DNA of 64,000 nt, from positions 45,922,722 to 45,986,721 of the forward strand of contig OX365952.1 of NCBI GenBank assembly GCA_947247005.1, in the 5' to 3' direction. A program made the translations under genes and the position numbers. This stretch comes from Spisula solida. Taxonomy: Eukaryota; Mollusca; Bivalvia; Venerida; Mactridae. Shown here piece by piece: positions 10,401-25,400 of this stretch (position 1 is the first letter of the stretch; each line of letters opens with the position of its first letter). A model generated the notes under the pieces. That model was given only the letters and a program-made list of their open reading frames with translations. It made no database searches and was not told where the DNA came from.

Positions 10401-13400
10401 ATTAGTAGCCTGCTCCAAAAACCTTAACCAAAAAGTCTTAGTTAAAAAGGGGCATACCTCCAATTAAAATAAAAATGGAGTTATTGCACTTGACCAGTAG
10501 TAAAAAAGTGTTGTAAGTTTGAATGCTATAGTATGGATAATATGTAAGATATGGTCAAATACAGTAGTCTGCACCAAAATCTAACCAAGAGGGTTAAGCC
10601 GACAAATGGGCAAGTACATAGCTCTCCATATTCTTCACATAGTCAAGATGAAAAGGGAAAATGTATTTATTTATAGAATAGTCACACTCACCTGTGTAAA
10701 TGCAATGCCTGCCAGTACTGCCAGAGCAAATGAGATTTTAAGCACTTCCTCAAAATGTTTGGTTTTATCAACATAGACGCCAGCAATCCCAGACAATATC
10801 ATACCTAGAACTATCATCAGTGCTCCACATATACCAGCAAACTCCTGCAACAAAATAATACACACTTTACATTGTTAGTGGGTTTTTTTTGTGTTTGAAT
10901 AAGACAGTCGTCATTGCGTTTTTACCCTGTCTGATCTCTATTGTGCCTGATTTATGCAATGTAGTATTTTCGCTTTTTCGCCACAAAGCAAAAATGCAAA
11001 AATGTAACCATGCGACTTTGTCATGTCTTTGCATTGTTACATTTTCGCTTTGTTGTGGCAAAAAAGCAAAAAAATACGGCAGATGAAGGGTGACAATACG
11101 ACATGTATTTGTTCTATAAATGTGAATTCTTACGTCAGAGTAACCTCTAGGACACAGAATATGTTCTATAAATGTGAATAAATACATCGGAGTAACCTCT
11201 AGTGTACAGAATTTGTTCTATAAATGTGAATACTTACGTTGGAGTAACTTCTAGGACACAGAATTTGTTCTATAAATGTGAATACTTACGTCGGAGTAAC
11301 CTCTAGTGTACAGAATCTGTTCTATAAATGTGAATACTTACGTCGGAGTAACCTCTAGGACACAGAATATGTTCTATAAATGTGAATAAATAAGTCGGAG
11401 TAACCTCTAGTGTACAGAATTTGTTCTATAAATGTGAATACTTACGTTGGAGTAACTTCTAGGACACAGAATTTGTTCTATAAATGTGAATACTTACGTC
11501 GGAGTAACCTCTAGTGTACAGAATCTGTTCTATAAATGTGAATACTTATGTCGGAGTAACCTCTAGGACACAGAATTTGTTCTATAAATGTGAATACTAA
11601 CTTCAGAGTAACCTCTAGTGTACAGAATTTATTCTATAAATGTGAATATGAACGTCAGAGTAACCTCTAGGACACAGAGATTGTTCTATAAAATGTGAAT
11701 ACTTACATCAGAGTAACCTCTAGGACACAGAATTTGTTCTATAAATGTGAATACTTACGTCAGAGTAACCTCTAGGACACAGAATTTGTTCTATAAATGT
11801 GAATACTTACGTCAGAGTAACCTCTAGGACACAGATTATGTTCTATAAATGTGAATACTTACGTCGGAGTAACCTCTAGGACACAGAATTTGTTCTATAA
11901 ATGTGAATACTTACGTCGGAGTAACCTCTAGGACACAGGATTTGTTCTATAAATGAAGCCAGTGCTGTAAACAGAGCCAGGCCAGCACCGAAGGCAAGGT
12001 TGAGTATGATGTAATTCTTGTTGGTAATTATCTGTGAAAAGAAACAGAAAATAATTTCAAATTCATTGTATGATAGTGCGGCACTCTCAGTCTTGATCCA
12101 TGGATAATGCTTTATGCAAAAATATTTTAATAAAGAATTTCAAATCAATTGCTTAATTCACATCTTGTTATAGTGTGTACAAATTAATGTGATCCTCAAA
12201 CCTTCTATAGGGAAGATCACCTTTTCATAGGCAAAGTGCCCACCGGTAGTCTATTGGATGGATGAAAAATAAAATCTGCCGTTCACCAATAGCTAGCTGG
12301 TTGGCACATTTGCAAATGAATACCTACCCCTGTATACAAACATGATCTCTCCTTATATTAGCATAATTGAACAGTTGACTTCTAATGTCTGTAGTTCACT
12401 GATAGTTTTCACAAGTGAAGAATAATAGGAATGTGTACAATGCATACTATCAACACTAATCTAATTCATAGACATTGCACAACTTACAGAAATTTAAATA
12501 ATCCACTCAAGATGCTTGTAATATATTTATGCATAAAGGTGGAGGAACAGGTTAATTTGTTTGCACTGTGACACTTAAAAGGGTACAAATATTTCAGCAT
12601 TGTACACTAAGGATTTGAATAAAATACAAACCGCTTTCAATCCAGTGAAGAAGGGTTCGGATATTTCCCCTGCACTAGCTGATGGTGGAGTTGGTGGCCT
12701 TGACCTTCGAACACCAAACGTGGTTACCATGACGATCAGGAATGCTGGTGCTGATACAACCCATAACTGACAAAACACAGAAATAATTTCATAATTATAT
12801 AATATTCCCTCAAAGTCGGGGGAGAGGGGGCATTGGCAATTCTGACAGGGAAAAAACAAATGACCATGCACTTATAACTGCCTCAGTTGATCACAAACAA
12901 ACACCAGCATACATATATATACAATGTATATATACATACATACAACTTCATATATAAACACTTCAAGAAATGTATGTATGTTGCAACAAATTCAACTACA
13001 GTAAAAAAAGTCTAGCTAAGAGCTAATGTGATTTATTTAAAATTTAAGCCCAATTCTTAAACTTGCACCAAAGTAAGTCATCATAAATGACTGAATATAG
13101 TAATTCCATTTCTTACTATCCTCTTTCACAATGCTTCAGAATCCACGATGGCTTCCAATACAGCCGCCATTTTCATGCAAACATAACTAAAATATGTTTT
13201 GCATTCGATTGTTTAAATTTAATAGCATTGATTTAACAAGGGCAACATTGATGCCAGCACCAAAGGAGGCCTTTCGGAAATTAATGACATGTCAACAATA
13301 ACTTGGCATAAAATATACTTGTACCAGAGAATTTGAAGCGACCTTCGACCTTCAATTAGCATAATTTAACAGCTGATATATTGTCTATATTTATAACCCA

Positions 13401-16400
13401 GGTTGTATGTTTTCATAAGCGGGAAGTATCACGAAGACACTCGAGTTGTAATACCAACACAAATCTAAAGGACCGATATATTGCATTATTTGTTTGCGGA
13501 AATTTATATATTCAACACAAGAACCTTGTAATATATTCATGCATAAAGGTCAGGATCAGGTCAAACTCTCTGTGCTTTACTACAAACTTACAGCCAATGG
13601 AATGTCTGAAGCTTCTTCAACAATCAAGGGAACAATGATAAATGCCACCATGTTACCTAGAGGGTTCACTGAAAAAGGAAAATTATAGACCTATGTGTAA
13701 AATTATAACAGTAGTCGATACAAGCCTAGAGTCTCAGGATTAGTGTAATGCACCTATCAATATTTTTCCCCAGGGGGAGAGGCGGCAGACCCAGGGAAAT
13801 ACACCTATCAATATTTTTCCCCAAGGGAGAGGCGGCAGACCCAGGGAAATACACCTATCAATATTTCTTTCCAGGGGGAGGGGCGGGCAGACCCAGGGTA
13901 TTTAGACAATTCTTATTTTTTGAGGTCTAATTACCCACCCTAGAGCCGAACATTTTGTCTAAATCCCTACAGTGGGTGATGTACCCGGAATCATTTGGCA
14001 TGTCAAATTCCCACCTGTCGGGAATCGCCTTTTATCTAAAGTCCCGTGTATGCCCGTCTCCCCCCTATCCCAGCCCCCCCCCCTGAGGCAAAATATTGAT
14101 ATGTGCATATTAACTGCCTCGAGGGCGTAATAGGAAGAGTAAACTTTTCAGCAGAAAAAATTTATTTGAAGAAAATTAAATCTCTTAGAATTGACTAAAT
14201 TATGGTCCAGCTGAATTTTTGCAATAGAACAGTGTTTGAATAAGTATGTTGTGTTCTAATTACACCCAATACTTATTTTCATTATTGGGCATTACGCCTG
14301 AGAAGTAGAACCTATGGGATGGACTGCTACTTGTGGAGAAACTGCATGAATAATACTTGTTTCCATGGTAACCTTCACTTACTGACAACTAATTAGGTCA
14401 TGTGATCACAGTATATCATAGTCCGTTATAAACAAACCTGAAATAACTAACTGTACATATACATAATTCAAATAAAATGCTACGTTCAGCTTAATGTTTC
14501 TCATAAGAAATTTTAACCATAGAGACATGAATTCCCCTTTAATTTCTCTTTTTTTGGCGTTCTAGAATGGTTGTTATGAGGTTTTGTACCTGCCTATCCA
14601 GCTTTCAGGGAAGTGACAGAAAGTTTGGATAATACAAGAAATCAGTGTATGCTACACCATGGACCCTTAGTGACTTAGTAAAGCTACACTAGATCTTTCA
14701 GAATAGACTGGAATAGAACAGGTTCTTTAACATGCCCGGCCGGTCTATTATAAGCACTGATACATGGGAGACTACCTCTGGGAAACACTGAAAAGTATTT
14801 CTGAAATGAAGCAGGTACCTGCCCGTATGAGATTCGAATCAGGGACCTCTCGATCTTTAGCAGCATTTTCATTTTGATCAAGAAGTTACCATTTACTATC
14901 CATTTTACCTCTCAAAAGCAACAAACTCTGTACAACAACCAAACTTATATGTTTCCAAAGCGGGTGTTGCTCTAGAGAGGTTGTACTATACTTCTAAAGT
15001 TAGACAGTCAATGAGTTATGGCTAAAGCCTAGGTCCTACTGAGCATTTTTTGGCTTGGCAATGTACTCCCGATTGAAATTAATGAGCTATCTAAGGACAT
15101 CGGGAACAGGTTCCTCATGGTGTAAGGAAAACTTCGTCAAAATCATCAGACAGTTTGTGATATCGGAAGGAATTCTGATGAATCGGGTGGTATCGGAAAA
15201 AATCGGGAGAACATTGCCGATGTGGATTTCCTCAGTGGGACCTAGGCTTTAAACATTATGTTCAAGATTTATGCAGAAGGTATACTATACTTGTATGTGG
15301 CTTCCATCAGAGAATATCACACTACAGGTAAACTACATACTCAAGTGAGTGCATATTTGTGGTGAATGTTTTATCTGATCAAATATTGATCAAACTACAG
15401 TTATATTTCAAGAAAATCAAACGTTCGATCTGGCAGAAACTTACACTCAGCTACCTGGTGAGAAACATGTACCTGGACCTAGAATCTCATTCTCATCTGA
15501 ACTCGCTTTGATCATGTGGCTTTTCATGATTGTAACTTTTTTGCTGTCAAGTGAGGCTTGCTGTCGTTTTGCCCCTAACCTCATAGGAATACATTAGTTT
15601 CTTCCCCTAGGAAGAATGATTCAAGTCAATTGATCAAAAAGTGATCATATGACCTTGAAGAACAGAAAATTCTATTTTATGGAACAAAATCATTTTTCAG
15701 ATTAATCAGGTTCATATACTAAATAGGTGCGCCTGAAATTGACCAATCAGGAGAACAAGCATTAGGGATGTGACTGCAATTGACCAATTAGGAGACAAAC
15801 ATAAGGGGCATGCCTGAAATTGACCAATCAGGAGAACAAACATAAGAGGTGTGACTGAAATTGACCAATCAGTTGAACAGACATAAGGTGTGTGCCTGAA
15901 ATTGACCAATCAGGAGAACAAACATAAGGGGTATGACTAAAATTGACAAATCTTGGGTAAGAAGTATAAACATGTATTACTCACTCATACTGCCTATCAT
16001 GTTTGCCGTTGCTCGACGATTTTCCGAAAACCATAAAGCGGCTAATTTAGTCGGTGCAAACATGACAAATGATTGGGCACAGGCTGCTAAAATCTGCCCA
16101 ATGAGGAGGACTGTATATGCATGTTCTCTCGGTACCACGTCCAGTGTACTTATATTGCGCAACAATCCCCCAGCACCATTCAACCAAGCCGATAATATTA
16201 ACTGAAATACAAACAAACTTAATATGACAATCTATATTGTACTGAAATGCACCTTAATCATATACATATCCAAAGGGGGGGAAAGTGAGTAGTACAATAG
16301 TGAAAACACGATAGTACGATAATGAAAAGTCAATAGTACAGTAGTGAAAACACGATAGTATGATAATGAAAAGTCAATACAGTGGTACCTCTCTTGAGCG

Positions 16401-19400
16401 ACATTTGTGGGAGACAGAAATAGTGTTTGTTGTAGAGAGGGAGCCGTTGTGGAGAGGGATTGTACTTCTAACTGACTGGTGCATAAATAGCATGTTTTAA
16501 CCTCCAAAATATGAACAAGATGTACCCAAGCAGCGTGTCATAATTAGTAAAGATGAATAAAGTGTATTGAGGTTGCTAACTCCTAACCAGATTATGATCT
16601 TATTAATTCTATAAAAATAAATTATTTTGCCGATTTTGCCATGAAATAATCGTGTTCACCAATTTACATACATGACGGTCCGGATCGGTCGGGCTTTAGA
16701 CGGTACCGTACGCCCGACGCCATTTGTTTTAAAATAAACAAACGCTTTCCTTTTTCTTGTTAGAAAAGATGCATTAATTGTCACTTTATTTTAATCAGAA
16801 GTAACGAGATTTCTCACCTTACCCTGACCAAAGTTATTATACAGACCACCAATGAATGAAAACATTCTAATCGTCGTAATTATCCAATTAGGCCAAACCA
16901 CAATTTGTTAATCGTGTCACAATGCAAGTGTGAAAAATAGCGATTTACAAGCTTCTCAATGATGATTAGTATACCATATTCACACATTTTGGCAGACAGT
17001 GTAATTACTTATGAAAACAATCAACAACTGACTTAACCTATGCCGGTCCGGAGAGGTAATTCTTAGTGTCGGTACGACTTTTGAGTGACGTTTGTCGTTG
17101 AAGGGAGGTGTCGTTCCTCGGAGGGAATTTAACGTTGAAATTGCATGGGAGGAATTTTGAATGGCGTTTAAAGGAGGGAGTCGTTTGAGAGAGGTGACGT
17201 TACGAGAGGGAACACTGTAGTACAATAGTGAAAACACGATAGTACGATAATGAAAAGTCAATAGTACAGTAGTGAAAACACGATAGTACGATAATGAAAA
17301 GTCAATAGTACAGTAGTGAAAACACGATAGTACGATAATGAAAAGTCAATAGTACAGTAGTGAAAACACGATAGTACGATAATGAAAAGTCAATAGTACA
17401 GTAGTGAAAACACGATAGTACGATAATGAAAAGTCAATAGTACAGTAGTGAAAACACGATAGTATGATAATGAAAAGTCAATAGTACAGTAGTGAAAACA
17501 CGATAGTATGATAATGAAAAGTCAATAGTACAATAGTGAAAACACGATAGTATGATAATGAAAAGTCAATAGTACAGTAGTGAAAACACGATAGTATGAT
17601 AATGAAAAGTCAATAGTACAGTAGTGAAAACACGATAGTATGATAATGAAAAGTCAATAGTACAGTAGTGAAAACACGATAGTATGATAATGAAAAGTGA
17701 ATAGTACAGTAGTGAAAACACGATAGTATGATAATGAAAAGTCAATGGTACAGTAGTGAAAACACGATAGTATGATAATGAAAAGTCAATAGTACAGTAG
17801 TGAAAACACGATAGTATGATAATGAAAAGTCAATAGTACAGTAGTGAAAACACGATAGTATGATAATGAAAAGTGAATAGTACAGTAGTGAAAACACGAT
17901 AGTATGATAATGAAAAGTGAATAGTACAATAGTGAAAACACGATAGTATGATAATGAAAAGTCAATAGTACAGTAGTGAAAACACGATAGTATGATAATG
18001 AAAAGTCAATAGTACAGTAGTGAAAACAAGATAGTATGATAATGAAAAGTCAATAGTACAATAGTGAAAACACGATAGTATGATAATGAAAAGTCAATAG
18101 TACAGTAGTGAAAACACGATAGTATGATAATGAAAAGTCAATAGTACAGTAGTGAAAACACGATAGTATGATAATGAAAAGTCAATAGTACAATAGTGAA
18201 AACACGATAGTATGATAATGAAAAGTCAATAGTACAATAGTGAAAACACGATAGTATGATAATGAAAAGTCAATAGTACAATAGTGAAAACACGATAGTA
18301 CGATAATGAAAAGTCAATAGTACAAGAGTGAAAACACGATAGTATGATAATGAAAAGTCAATAGTACTGTAGTGAAAACACGATAGTATGATAATGAAAA
18401 GTCAATAGTACAATAGTGAAAACACGATAGTATGATAATGAAAAGTCAATAGTACAAGAGTGAAAACACGATAGTATGATAATGAAAAGTCAATAGTACT
18501 GTAGTGAAAACACGATAGTATGATAATGAAAAGTCGATAGTATGATAGAGATAACATGACAGTATGTTAGTGAAAATGCGAAATAATATTGACTTTTCAC
18601 TATCGTAATTTTGTTGTTACGCACTATCGACTTTTCACTATCGTATTATCAACTTTTCAATTTCGTACTATTGCATTATCAGTATCGCGCTATTGTCTTT
18701 TCACTATGGTTCCCTTGACCTTTTATAGCTACGCACCGATGGCCCTAACAGGACACCATACTATAAGTATCAACACAGATGATCTTTTTACATTGAAATA
18801 CAAAGTCAAACAGGAGCTGTCAATGTAAGGGACATATCCCTGCTGATTGTAAGTAATTGTGTGACGTTTGATTGAAATACTAGAAACATTGGAGAAACTA
18901 GGAGAGTTATGGTTCCTGTGCACTGCACTATAACTTAAGAGATTTATTTGACTATGACCTTTTAAATTGATATCTCCAATACTTTATGAGTTGTGGCATG
19001 GACTTGAATAAAGTATGAAAACCTACAAAGGGGAATAACTCGAAAAATATGCAATTAAGAGTTAAAGTTCTTGTGCACTGCAATGAGATCTATGCACATG
19101 CAAAGTTTCAAATTAATAGGAGTTATAGTTTTTGAGTTATCCGGACAAAAAATGTCAGACAGAAGGACGTCCTTAAGGTTGACCACTTATTGGGTATTTC
19201 CTTTCTTAAAAAATACCCATAAGAGACTTACGGAATGAATGGAATGACCTCACGAATGGACAATTATTGGATATTTCGTTTGTTCTCTCATACCCTAAAA
19301 TTGGCCATTCGTATGCCCAGACTGACAGACGGACAAAGCGGTGACTTTATGCTCCCCAAAATATTTTTGCGGAAGCATAAAAAACAATGCAATTTTCCAC

Positions 19401-22400
19401 TGTAGATTTCACTCCATGATCTAAAGCAGAATATTGGCTATTTGCATAGAAATTTGTTCAAATAAAAAATGTGATTAATGTAGTTATAGCATTATCTAAT
19501 TTTAAGATTTTTATATAAAATTGTGGTCTGGGTAACATTTTTGAATGTCTAAAAGGCACCCTTTGATGCTTGCATCAATGGTTTTCTTGTCTGTTATGGA
19601 ACACTGCTGAGTCAAACTATGATGGCTGATTTATGCCATGTTGTATTTTCGCATTGTTACATTTTCGCTTTTTCGCAGTGTTACATTTTTTGCCACAAAA
19701 AAGCAAATATACGACAGATGTAACATGAAAACACAACACTTTTTTGGTGTCATATTGTCACCCTTCATCTGTCATATTTTCATATGTAACGATGCAAAGA
19801 TACGACAAAGTCAATTTTTAGGCATTGTTACATTTTCGCATTTTCGCTTTGCTGTGGCGAAAAAGCGAAAATACGACATGGCATAAATCAGCCATCATAT
19901 CAAACACTGAAATGTCACATGACACATTCATTATCATAGGAATAAGAGGAAATGGCATATACTGGTAGATGCAGTCATCTGTCCCAACTGTTAGTTATAA
20001 TTTACAAGTTGTAGTAACATTTATAGGTTAATAGGTTAATACGTTGGATGTTCAGAAATAACGTAGACTTTTACTCATTTGTAATAGTACAAAAATAATA
20101 AATACACCATCGTAATTCGGAATCTTTCTGCGATCAGTACACCAAATTCGGTATATCTGTAATAAGTCTGTCATAAATTATAGTTCCTCAAAATCAGTCA
20201 CTACCACACACCCGGGGCAACACAAATGACATCAGTGACATTACAATGATGTTGTCCATAAAATAACCTCTACGATTATCTCACTAAGTCACAAATATAA
20301 CAATTGACACCCAATGCACTTCTCAAAAATGCCTTTATACTAATCGTGCTGACTATCATATAGATTCCTTCTATTTCTTTCTAGACCAGGCATTACGTTT
20401 TTGTGCCTGAAATACGCAACGTAAACGTCAACGCTGTGACTTATAATAGGTGTTCTAATGTGACCTCCACCTCTTTCATACCATTTTGATATCATTTTAA
20501 GACAAAAATATGACTGCCAGAACTCGTCATATGCGTATTATTGATCATATTGGAGATTTCAGTGGGATTTTCCCCTAATTTCTTTATTAGTTTTCACTGC
20601 GCAATTTTTCGTGTTAATTAATAATGTCATGACTTACGTTATGGATTAGAGAACATGTGCTATTCACATGTTGTGTATTTCTATCCATAATGTTTAAATG
20701 TCACCAAAACGTCCGTGTAGAGTGTTTTGATATTGCATGATATATTGGCGGAGTTTTTAAAAAGACAGTTTAACCTGTAATGATACTATCAGCAGTGAAA
20801 GTAATTGCACAAAGTGGTAAAATTGGGTTGCCCTGGGTACGCGTAACCATGGTTATTAAAATGGCAGGAATCCCTGTTACTGTCCATAAAAAAGACTTTG
20901 AAAAATATGCCATCAGGTGGCCAGATAATTCCGATTTCAAAACCCATGTTCACATATAGTCTGTCTACAACATTGATCGTTATACAGCAAAAGTCTACGT
21001 TATTTCTGAATTGTATATGTATCTCCTGCACCAATTTATCAAATCTCACGCATTTCTTGGACATACTGGAACCTGACATTTTTGTTTACATTTTGAAAAT
21101 GATCACAATCACTAGTTTAAGTTGCTTCATGAAGCATGCATGGTATTGTCATCAATAGTGGGGTGACAATCAGCTCAAAAGTGGCTTATTTTAGGAGTAG
21201 GTGACAACTCAAGTAGAACAAGCAATGTTATATACCAAAATGTTCACCTATGTCTGTACTATATGGAACTGCCGGCATAAATTGTCAACGCGTGGTGCGG
21301 ACACGGAAATCCAAGATGGCGTCCAAGATGGCCGCTATATTTTACACATACACTTAAAATTCTATGTTCTCATGCAATTTTTTTATTTATGTATGTAGTC
21401 ACAAATATTTGCTTGGATATTATTCATTTGATAATGTGCATCAAATGGACATACAAGACTGACCACTTTGAGGTCAAGGTCACGGTCATTTCAAGGTCAA
21501 ATTACGAAAAAAAGCTGAAAAAATGATGTTTCCTCACTTGTTTTCTTGTTTTAGCAGATGTTTTATATTCAAGTTGATATTAAAAGTGATAAAAGTGTTG
21601 GTAAGCACATAGTCTCTTATTATTAGTTCAATTTTCAGTTCAAATTATTGAAACTTTGTCAAAACTGACATTATTATGCATGTACATGTTGGCCGAGATG
21701 ACATTCTTAGATTTCTGATTCCCTATTTAAAATTTTAGTATTCAACTATTGACAGTATTATTTCTAATGGTATGATTAAATGTTTGTCTAAACATTATTA
21801 ACTTTGTATTGTACTCCAAATGGACTTGAAAAATTACCACTCAAGGTCAAGGTCAATGTCAATGTCATTTCAAGGTCAAACTACCAAAAATTGAAAAGTT
21901 GATATTTCGTCCCAAATTGTTATTATAAACGAATGCTGAACATTGTATTTTGTTTTAGATGTGAAAGCAGGTATTCTAAGTGTAAATTATTTTATTAGAA
22001 GTGATATATTTGTACTGCAAGTAGAAAATCTGTTTAAATTTTGTGACGGAACATAAGCGATTCTACGTAATGTACAATATTGCAGCCGTGAATGTTTTTT
22101 CCTCGGTCGTTGAATCTCTATATTTGACAGTATTATTGTTAATGGTTTGACAACATTATTACATATTAGACAGTTATTATATATAATAATGCACCTATCA
22201 ATATTTTGCCCCAGGGTGGGGGAGTGGCGGGCAAACAGTGGACTTTAGACAGAAGACAATTCCCAACGGACGGGATTTTGACAGGCCCTTTGATTCCCAA
22301 TCCCGGGAAATAGACTTTGGCTGGATTTTAGATCCTGGGATTGGGGAATTTAGACACAGCAAAAAGCAGACTTGCTGCAACCATTTAAAGATGGCAGGCG

Positions 22401-25400
22401 ATTTGATATACCAAGCATCTCCTACTGTGGGAATCTCAACAAAACGTTTGGACAGTCATGGTGAGTCACCTGAAGTAGGTGATGGTTAGGTATCCCTTAT
22501 GGCCGGATATGGCTGAATTTGTATTGGTAAGTATGTTTACTACATAGGGTCTGGTATGGCTGAATTCAGTGGTTGCCTTTGTACCCCTTACACTTTTAAA
22601 TGGCCATAATTGGTGGTGGTCATTACTCGAATAGGGCCAAGGATTGCTGCACTCTGTGTGTGTGCGGGGAGTACTCCGTATGGTATGGTATTGCTTTAAT
22701 AAGTTAGGTGGGTACACAATAGGGCTTGGGATGGCTAAAATCTGTGAGGGTGGGCACTGAATAGGGCCTGTGGTGGCTCAATCTGTGATGGTGAGCACAC
22801 AATAGGGCTTGGGATGGCTGAAATCTGTGATGGTGGGTACACAATAGGGCTTTGGATGACTGGAATCTGTGATGGTGGGTACATAATAGGGCTTGGGATG
22901 GCTGAAATCTGTGATGGTGGGTACCCAATAGAGCTTGGGATGGCTGAAATCTGTGAGGGTGGGTTCTCAATAGGGCCTGGTGAAACCTGTGAGGATGGGT
23001 TTTCAATGGGCTTGGGATGGCTTGAATATGTGATGATGGGTACTCAATAGGGCTTGGGATGGCTGAGATCTGTGATGGTGGGTATCCATTAGAGCTTGGG
23101 ATGGCTGCAATCTGTGAGGGTGGGTACTCAATAGGGCCTTTGATGGCTTAATCTGTGATGATGGGTACCCAATAGAGCTTGGGATGGCTGAAATCTGTGA
23201 TGATGGGTACCCAATAGAGCTTGGGGTGGTTGAAATCTGTGAGGGTGGGTACTCAATAGGGCCTGGTGAAACCTGTGAGGATGGGTTTTCAATGGGCTTG
23301 GGATGACTTAAATATGTGATGATGGGTACTAAATAGGGCTTGGGATGGCTGAGATATGTGATGGTGGGTACCATGAGAGCTTGGGATGGCTGAAATCTGT
23401 AACGGTGGTACTCAATAGGGCATGGGATGGCTTAATCTGTGATGTTGGGTACAAAATAGGGCTTGCGCTGGGTGAAATATGTGATGGTGGGTACACAATA
23501 GGGCATGGGATGGCTGCAATCTGTAAGGATGGGTACTCAATGGGCTTGGGATGGCTGAAATATCTGATGGTGGGTACACATAGGGCTTGGGATGGCCGAA
23601 ATCCGTGATGATGGGTACCCAATAGAGCTTGGGATGGCTGCAATCTGTGAGGGTGGGTACTCAATAGGGCCTTTGATGGCTTAATCTGTGATGGTTGGTA
23701 CCCAATAGAGCCTGGGATGGCTAATATCTGTGATGGTGGGTACAAAATAGGGCTTGGGATGGCTGAAATCTGTGATGGTGGGTACACTATAGGGCATGAG
23801 ATGGCTGAATTCTGTGAGGATGGGTACTCAATGGGCTTGGGATGGCTGAAATATGTGAGGGTGGGTACTCAATAGGGCCTTTGATGGCTTAATCTGTGAT
23901 GGTTGGTACCCAATAGGGCCTGGTATGGCTAATATCTGTGATGGTGCGTACAAAATAGGGCTTGGGATGGCTGAATTCTGTGAGGATAGGTACTCAATAG
24001 GGCATTGGATGGCTGAAATCTGTGAGGGAGAGTACAGATTTCAGCCATCCAATGCCCTATTGAGTACTTCTCAATAGGGCCTTGGATGACTGCTCAGAGG
24101 TGGTGGGTACTCAATAGGGACTGGGATGGCTGAAATCTGTAATTGTGCGTACTCAATAGGGCTTGTGATAGCTGGAATTCGTGAGGGTGGGTACTCAATG
24201 GGGCCTTGGATGACTACTCAGAGGTGATGGATACCCAATAGGCCTGGGACGACAGTACTCAGAGGTAGTGGGTACCAAATGGGGCCTTGGATTGGCTGTT
24301 TTCTGTGGTATAGGGTATTCAATAGGGCCTGTGGTGGCTGTACTCAAGGTGGTGGGTACCAAATGGAACCTGTGATGGCTGTTGTCTGTGGTTGTGGGTT
24401 TCCAATAGGGCCTAGGACGGCTGTATTGAGTGGTGGCGAGTACTCCATAAGACCTGGTATGACTGTAATTGGTGGTGATGGGTTCCCAAATGGGCCTGGG
24501 ATGGTTGAACTTTTGGAGGTAAGAACATAAATTGGCCTGGGATGGCTGTTCTATAGGCGGAGTTCAATACCAAATAGGGCATTGAATGGCTGTTCTCAGT
24601 AGATGCGAGTACCCTCAGGCATAGTATTGCTATACACAGTGGTTGTGTGTAGGGCATAGGGCATATAGTGGCTGTAATTGGTGGTGATAATTACCATAAT
24701 CTAGTATGGCTGTATTTAGTGGTTGCAACTAACCCATAGAGATTAGTATGGCCATAATTAGTGGTGGTGAAATACCCAGTAGGGCCTAGGATGGCTGTAT
24801 TGCACCTGGTATGGCTGTACTCAGTTGGTCCAAGTACCCCTTAGAACATAGTATGGCTGTAATCGTCGGTGGTAAGTACCACATAGGGTCAGGTGTGACT
24901 GTACTCAATGCTTATTGGTGGTGTTGATTGGGCCTTGGATGTCTGTACCCTTTTGTTGTGACTTGGGTGTAGCCCATAGGACCTGGTATGGCTGTATATC
25001 ATTGGTTAAGAGCACCCCTATTGGGCATGGAAAGTTGTAATTATTTTGGATGAGTACCCCTTTGGGCCTTATACGACTGTGATTTGTACTAATGAGTAAC
25101 CCATAGGGCCTTTACAGCTGTGCTCAGTGATTGTGAGTACCATATCGAGACTGATATGGTGGTGATTAACCAAAATGGCATTGGTTGGCTCTACTCTGTG
25201 GTTGTAAGTACCCCATTGGGCCTCAGGTATAGCTAGTGGCATTGAGAACTCGATAGGAATGGTTGTTATGGACAGTTGTAAGAACATGACATGTACTCCA
25301 TTGGTTACAGAATGTGCTTGTTGGTGGTTAGAACCCATTCCGGCCTGGTATGTGATGGTGATGATTTGGTTTGACTGTACTTTGTATATAGTATCCTTAG

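Noticed and set aside
22704..23787. Frames of 78-152 codons in the minisatellite core
   Set aside because: Repeat artefacts within a non-autonomous transposable element.
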